A stretch of 64,000 nt of DNA from Allostreptomyces psammosilenae (lineage in GTDB: Bacteria; Actinomycetota; Actinomycetes; Streptomycetales; Streptomycetaceae). Of this stretch, positions 62,593 to 64,000 are shown piece by piece. How positions within the stretch are numbered: the first letter of the stretch is position 1; each line of letters opens with the position of its first letter. The DNA is taken from the NCBI RefSeq assembly GCF_013407765.1, contig NZ_JACBZD010000002.1, positions 630,001-694,000 of the forward strand, given 5' to 3'. The notes beneath the pieces are model-generated. The model did not search any database and was not told the origin of the DNA. It saw only the letters and a program-made list of their open reading frames with translations. The position numbers and the translations under genes were made by a program.

Positions 62593-63655
62593 GTCCACGC
62601 CCGCGGTCGACGTGACCAAGCCGGGCCGCGGCGAGCCCATCCTCCAGGTGCGCGACCTGGTCAAGCACTTCCCGCTCACCCAGGGCATCCTGTTCCGCCG
62701 CCAGGTCGGCGCCGTGCGCGCCGTCGACGGCGTCAGCTTCGACCTGCTGCGCGGCGAGACCCTCGGCATCGTCGGCGAGTCCGGCTGCGGCAAGTCCACC
62801 GTGGCCAAGCTGCTGATGAACCTGGAGAAGCCCACCTCCGGCCAGGTGCTCTACAAGGGCCAGGACATCTCCAAGCTGAGCGGCCGGGCCCTCAAGGCCG
62901 TCCGCCGCAACATCCAGATGGTGTTCCAGGACCCGTACACCTCGCTCAACCCCCGGATGACGGTCGGCGACATCATCGGCGAGCCCTTCGACATCCACCC
63001 GGAGGCCGCACCCAAGGGAGACCGCCGGCGCGCCGTCCAGGACCTGCTGGACACCGTCGGCCTCAACCCGGAGCACATCAACCGCTACCCGCACCAGTTC
63101 TCCGGCGGACAGCGCCAGCGCATCGGCATCGCCCGCGGCCTGGCCCTCAAGCCGGAGATCATCATCGCCGACGAGCCGGTCTCCGCGCTCGACGTCTCGG
63201 TGCAGGCGCAGGTCGTCAACCTGCTGGAGAAGCTGCAGGACGAGTTCGACCTCTCCTACGTCTTCATCGCCCACGACCTGTCCGTGGTCCGGCACATCTC
63301 CGACCGGGTCGGCGTGATGTACCTGGGCAAGATGGCCGAGATCGGCACCGACACCCAGATCTACGACCACCCCACCCACCCCTACACCCAGGCCCTGCTG
63401 TCCGCCGTGCCGGTGCCGGACCCGGCGGGCCGCGAGGGCCGGGAGCGGATCATCCTGACCGGCGACGTGCCCTCCCCGGCCAACCCGCCGTCCGGCTGCC
63501 GCTTCCGCACCCGCTGCTGGAAGGCCGAGGACCGCTGCGCCACCGAGGTGCCGCTGCTGGCCGTGCCGAGCGGGCTGAAGGGCCCGGCCGCGCACGAGAG
63601 CGCCTGCCACTTCGCCTCCGAGCGCGAGGAAGCGACCGCCGGCGCCACGCGCTGA
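62576..63655 (+). CDS. Oligopeptide ABC transporter ATPase (DppF/OppF type)
   Basis: Partner ATPase of 359 residues. Walker [13 protein letters not shown]-loop [13 protein letters not shown], signature FSGGQRQR, Walker [13 protein letters not shown], switch His in IAHDLSVV, and an oligo_HPY end ([21 protein letters not shown]). It starts at ATG 62576 inside the preceding gene. It is the last gene of the operon, with a strong hairpin 14 bp after the stop. Confidence 0.95.
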   Translation: MAPTPESTPAVDVTKPGRGEPILQVRDLVKHFPLTQGILFRRQVGAVRAVDGVSFDLLRGETLGIVGESGCGKSTVAKLLMNLEKPTSGQVLYKGQDISKLSGRALKAVRRNIQMVFQDPYTSLNPRMTVGDIIGEPFDIHPEAAPKGDRRRAVQDLLDTVGLNPEHINRYPHQFSGGQRQRIGIARGLALKPEIIIADEPVSALDVSVQAQVVNLLEKLQDEFDLSYVFIAHDLSVVRHISDRVGVMYLGKMAEIGTDTQIYDHPTHPYTQALLSAVPVPDPAGREGRERIILTGDVPSPANPPSGCRFRTRCWKAEDRCATEVPLLAVPSGLKGPAAHESACHFASEREEATAGATR

Positions 63656-63668
63656 CACCCCGGCGCAG

Positions 63669-63700
63669 GAGGGGCCCGGTTCGTCCGAACCGGGCCCCTC
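63669..63700. terminator. Terminator of the peptide transporter operon
   Basis: Perfect 15-bp arms (63669-63683 and 63686-63700) with a 2-nt centre, followed by TTGCC. It lies between the operon and the convergent peptidase gene and can serve both. Confidence 0.85.
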
Positions 63701-63734
63701 TTGCCGTGCTTGCTCGCTCCGACGAGCGCCTGGC

Positions 63735-64000
63735 TCAGGCCAGCGCCTTCTTCAGGAAGTCGACCTGGAGCAGCAGCAGGTTCTCCGCCACCTGCTCCTG
63801 CGGGGTCATGTGGGTGACGCCGGTGAGCGGCAGCACGGTGTGCGGGCGCCCGGCGGCCAGCAGCGCGCCGGACAGCCGGAGCGAGTGGGCCACCACCACG
63901 TTGTCGTCCGCCATGCCGTGGATGATCATCAGCGGGCGCTCCAGCTTCGCCGCGTCGGCCACGATCGAGTTGGCGTCGTACACCTCCGGGTGCTCGTCCG
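63735..64000 (-). CDS. C-terminal part of an S9-type (prolyl oligopeptidase-like) peptidase, cut by the window edge
   Basis: Only the last 88 or so codons are in the window; the frame runs open past position 64000. LERPLMIIHGMADDNVVVAHSLRLSGALLAAG carries the catalytic Asp (HGMADDNV), and the catalytic His is in LPLTGVTHM. The order and spacing match dipeptidyl-peptidase/acylaminoacyl-peptidase alpha/beta-hydrolases of family S9. The catalytic Ser should lie outside. It is convergent with the peptide transporter operon; a peptidase beside a peptide importer fits, but the link is only by position. Confidence 0.85.
   Translation of the reverse strand, partial: DEHPEVYDANSIVADAAKLERPLMIIHGMADDNVVVAHSLRLSGALLAAGRPHTVLPLTGVTHMTPQEQVAENLLLLQVDFLKKALA

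Noticed and set aside
57880-63655. Naming the transporter bldK
   Set aside because: Streptomyces carry several peptide ABC operons in this neighbourhood; sequence alone does not tell the BldK operon from its neighbour.

Overview
The window is high-GC chromosomal DNA of a Streptomyces-type actinomycete. Three things point there: the strong G/C third-position bias, the frequent GTG starts, and the gene set (a WhiB-family protein, polyphosphate glucokinase, DUF1707/DUF4245/DUF6542 proteins, RsbU-like phosphatases with HATPase domains, and a BldK-type peptide ABC transporter). From memory, the order fumarases - whiB-like - glpX - xseB/xseA - ispH - ppgK - ychF and the pairing of typA with a peptide transporter match the conserved core of Streptomyces chromosomes. 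I could not run a comparison.

Layout. 1-9.9 kb: a phospho-sugar mutase, a purine nucleoside phosphorylase, a gamma-glutamylcyclotransferase-like protein (all minus), then an LpdA-type flavoprotein, a DeoR regulator, a cis-prenyl transferase and a PIN-PhoH protein. 10-18.4 kb: a secreted lytic transglycosylase with a structured leader, an AI-2E-type membrane protein, a DUF1349 protein, a divergent MmyB-type regulator/NTF2 pair, and a phosphatase-HATPase/methyltransferase/DUF402 stretch. 18.5-26.7 kb: class I and class II fumarases flanking two DUF2267 proteins, a DUF1707/LiaF-like protein, a WhiB protein and glpX; the spaces between these genes are full of short tandem repeats. 26.9-30 kb: a molybdate uptake operon (HTH-TOBE regulator, modA, fused modBC) with overlapping genes. 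30-41.2 kb: DUF4245, a large secreted PQQ-type dehydrogenase-like protein, a nitroreductase, xseB, xseA, ispH, ppgK, DUF6542 and ychF.

41.16-44.94 kb is a genomic island. It starts at the 3' end of ychF, and a 36-bp near-copy of that 3' end, including the last codons and stop, recurs exactly 3,750 bp downstream. Inside are three overlapping genes with relaxed codon usage: a HEPN-like protein, a KGGVGR-variant ParA/MinD-type ATPase and a second P-loop NTPase. This is the best candidate for an undescribed, probably defensive, system. A second compact HEPN module (a HepT-like protein with a degenerate nucleotidyltransferase-like partner) lies at 54.7-55.3 kb.

45-64 kb: a Uma2 nuclease-like protein, a YiaA/B membrane protein, an SDR, a NUDIX hydrolase, two very large PAS/GAF/SpoIIE/HATPase proteins, typA, a five-gene oligopeptide ABC transporter and the 3' end of an S9 peptidase gene.

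Expression: at least fourteen genes have a TANNNT hexamer 6-7 nt before the start codon and no ribosome binding site, the arrangement expected for leaderless mRNAs. The modABC operon relies on 1- and 4-nt style overlaps, and modA begins with a repeated ribosome-binding-site/start-codon unit. Strong GC-rich hairpins close most transcription units. No tRNA, rRNA, insertion sequence, integrase or CRISPR array was found.
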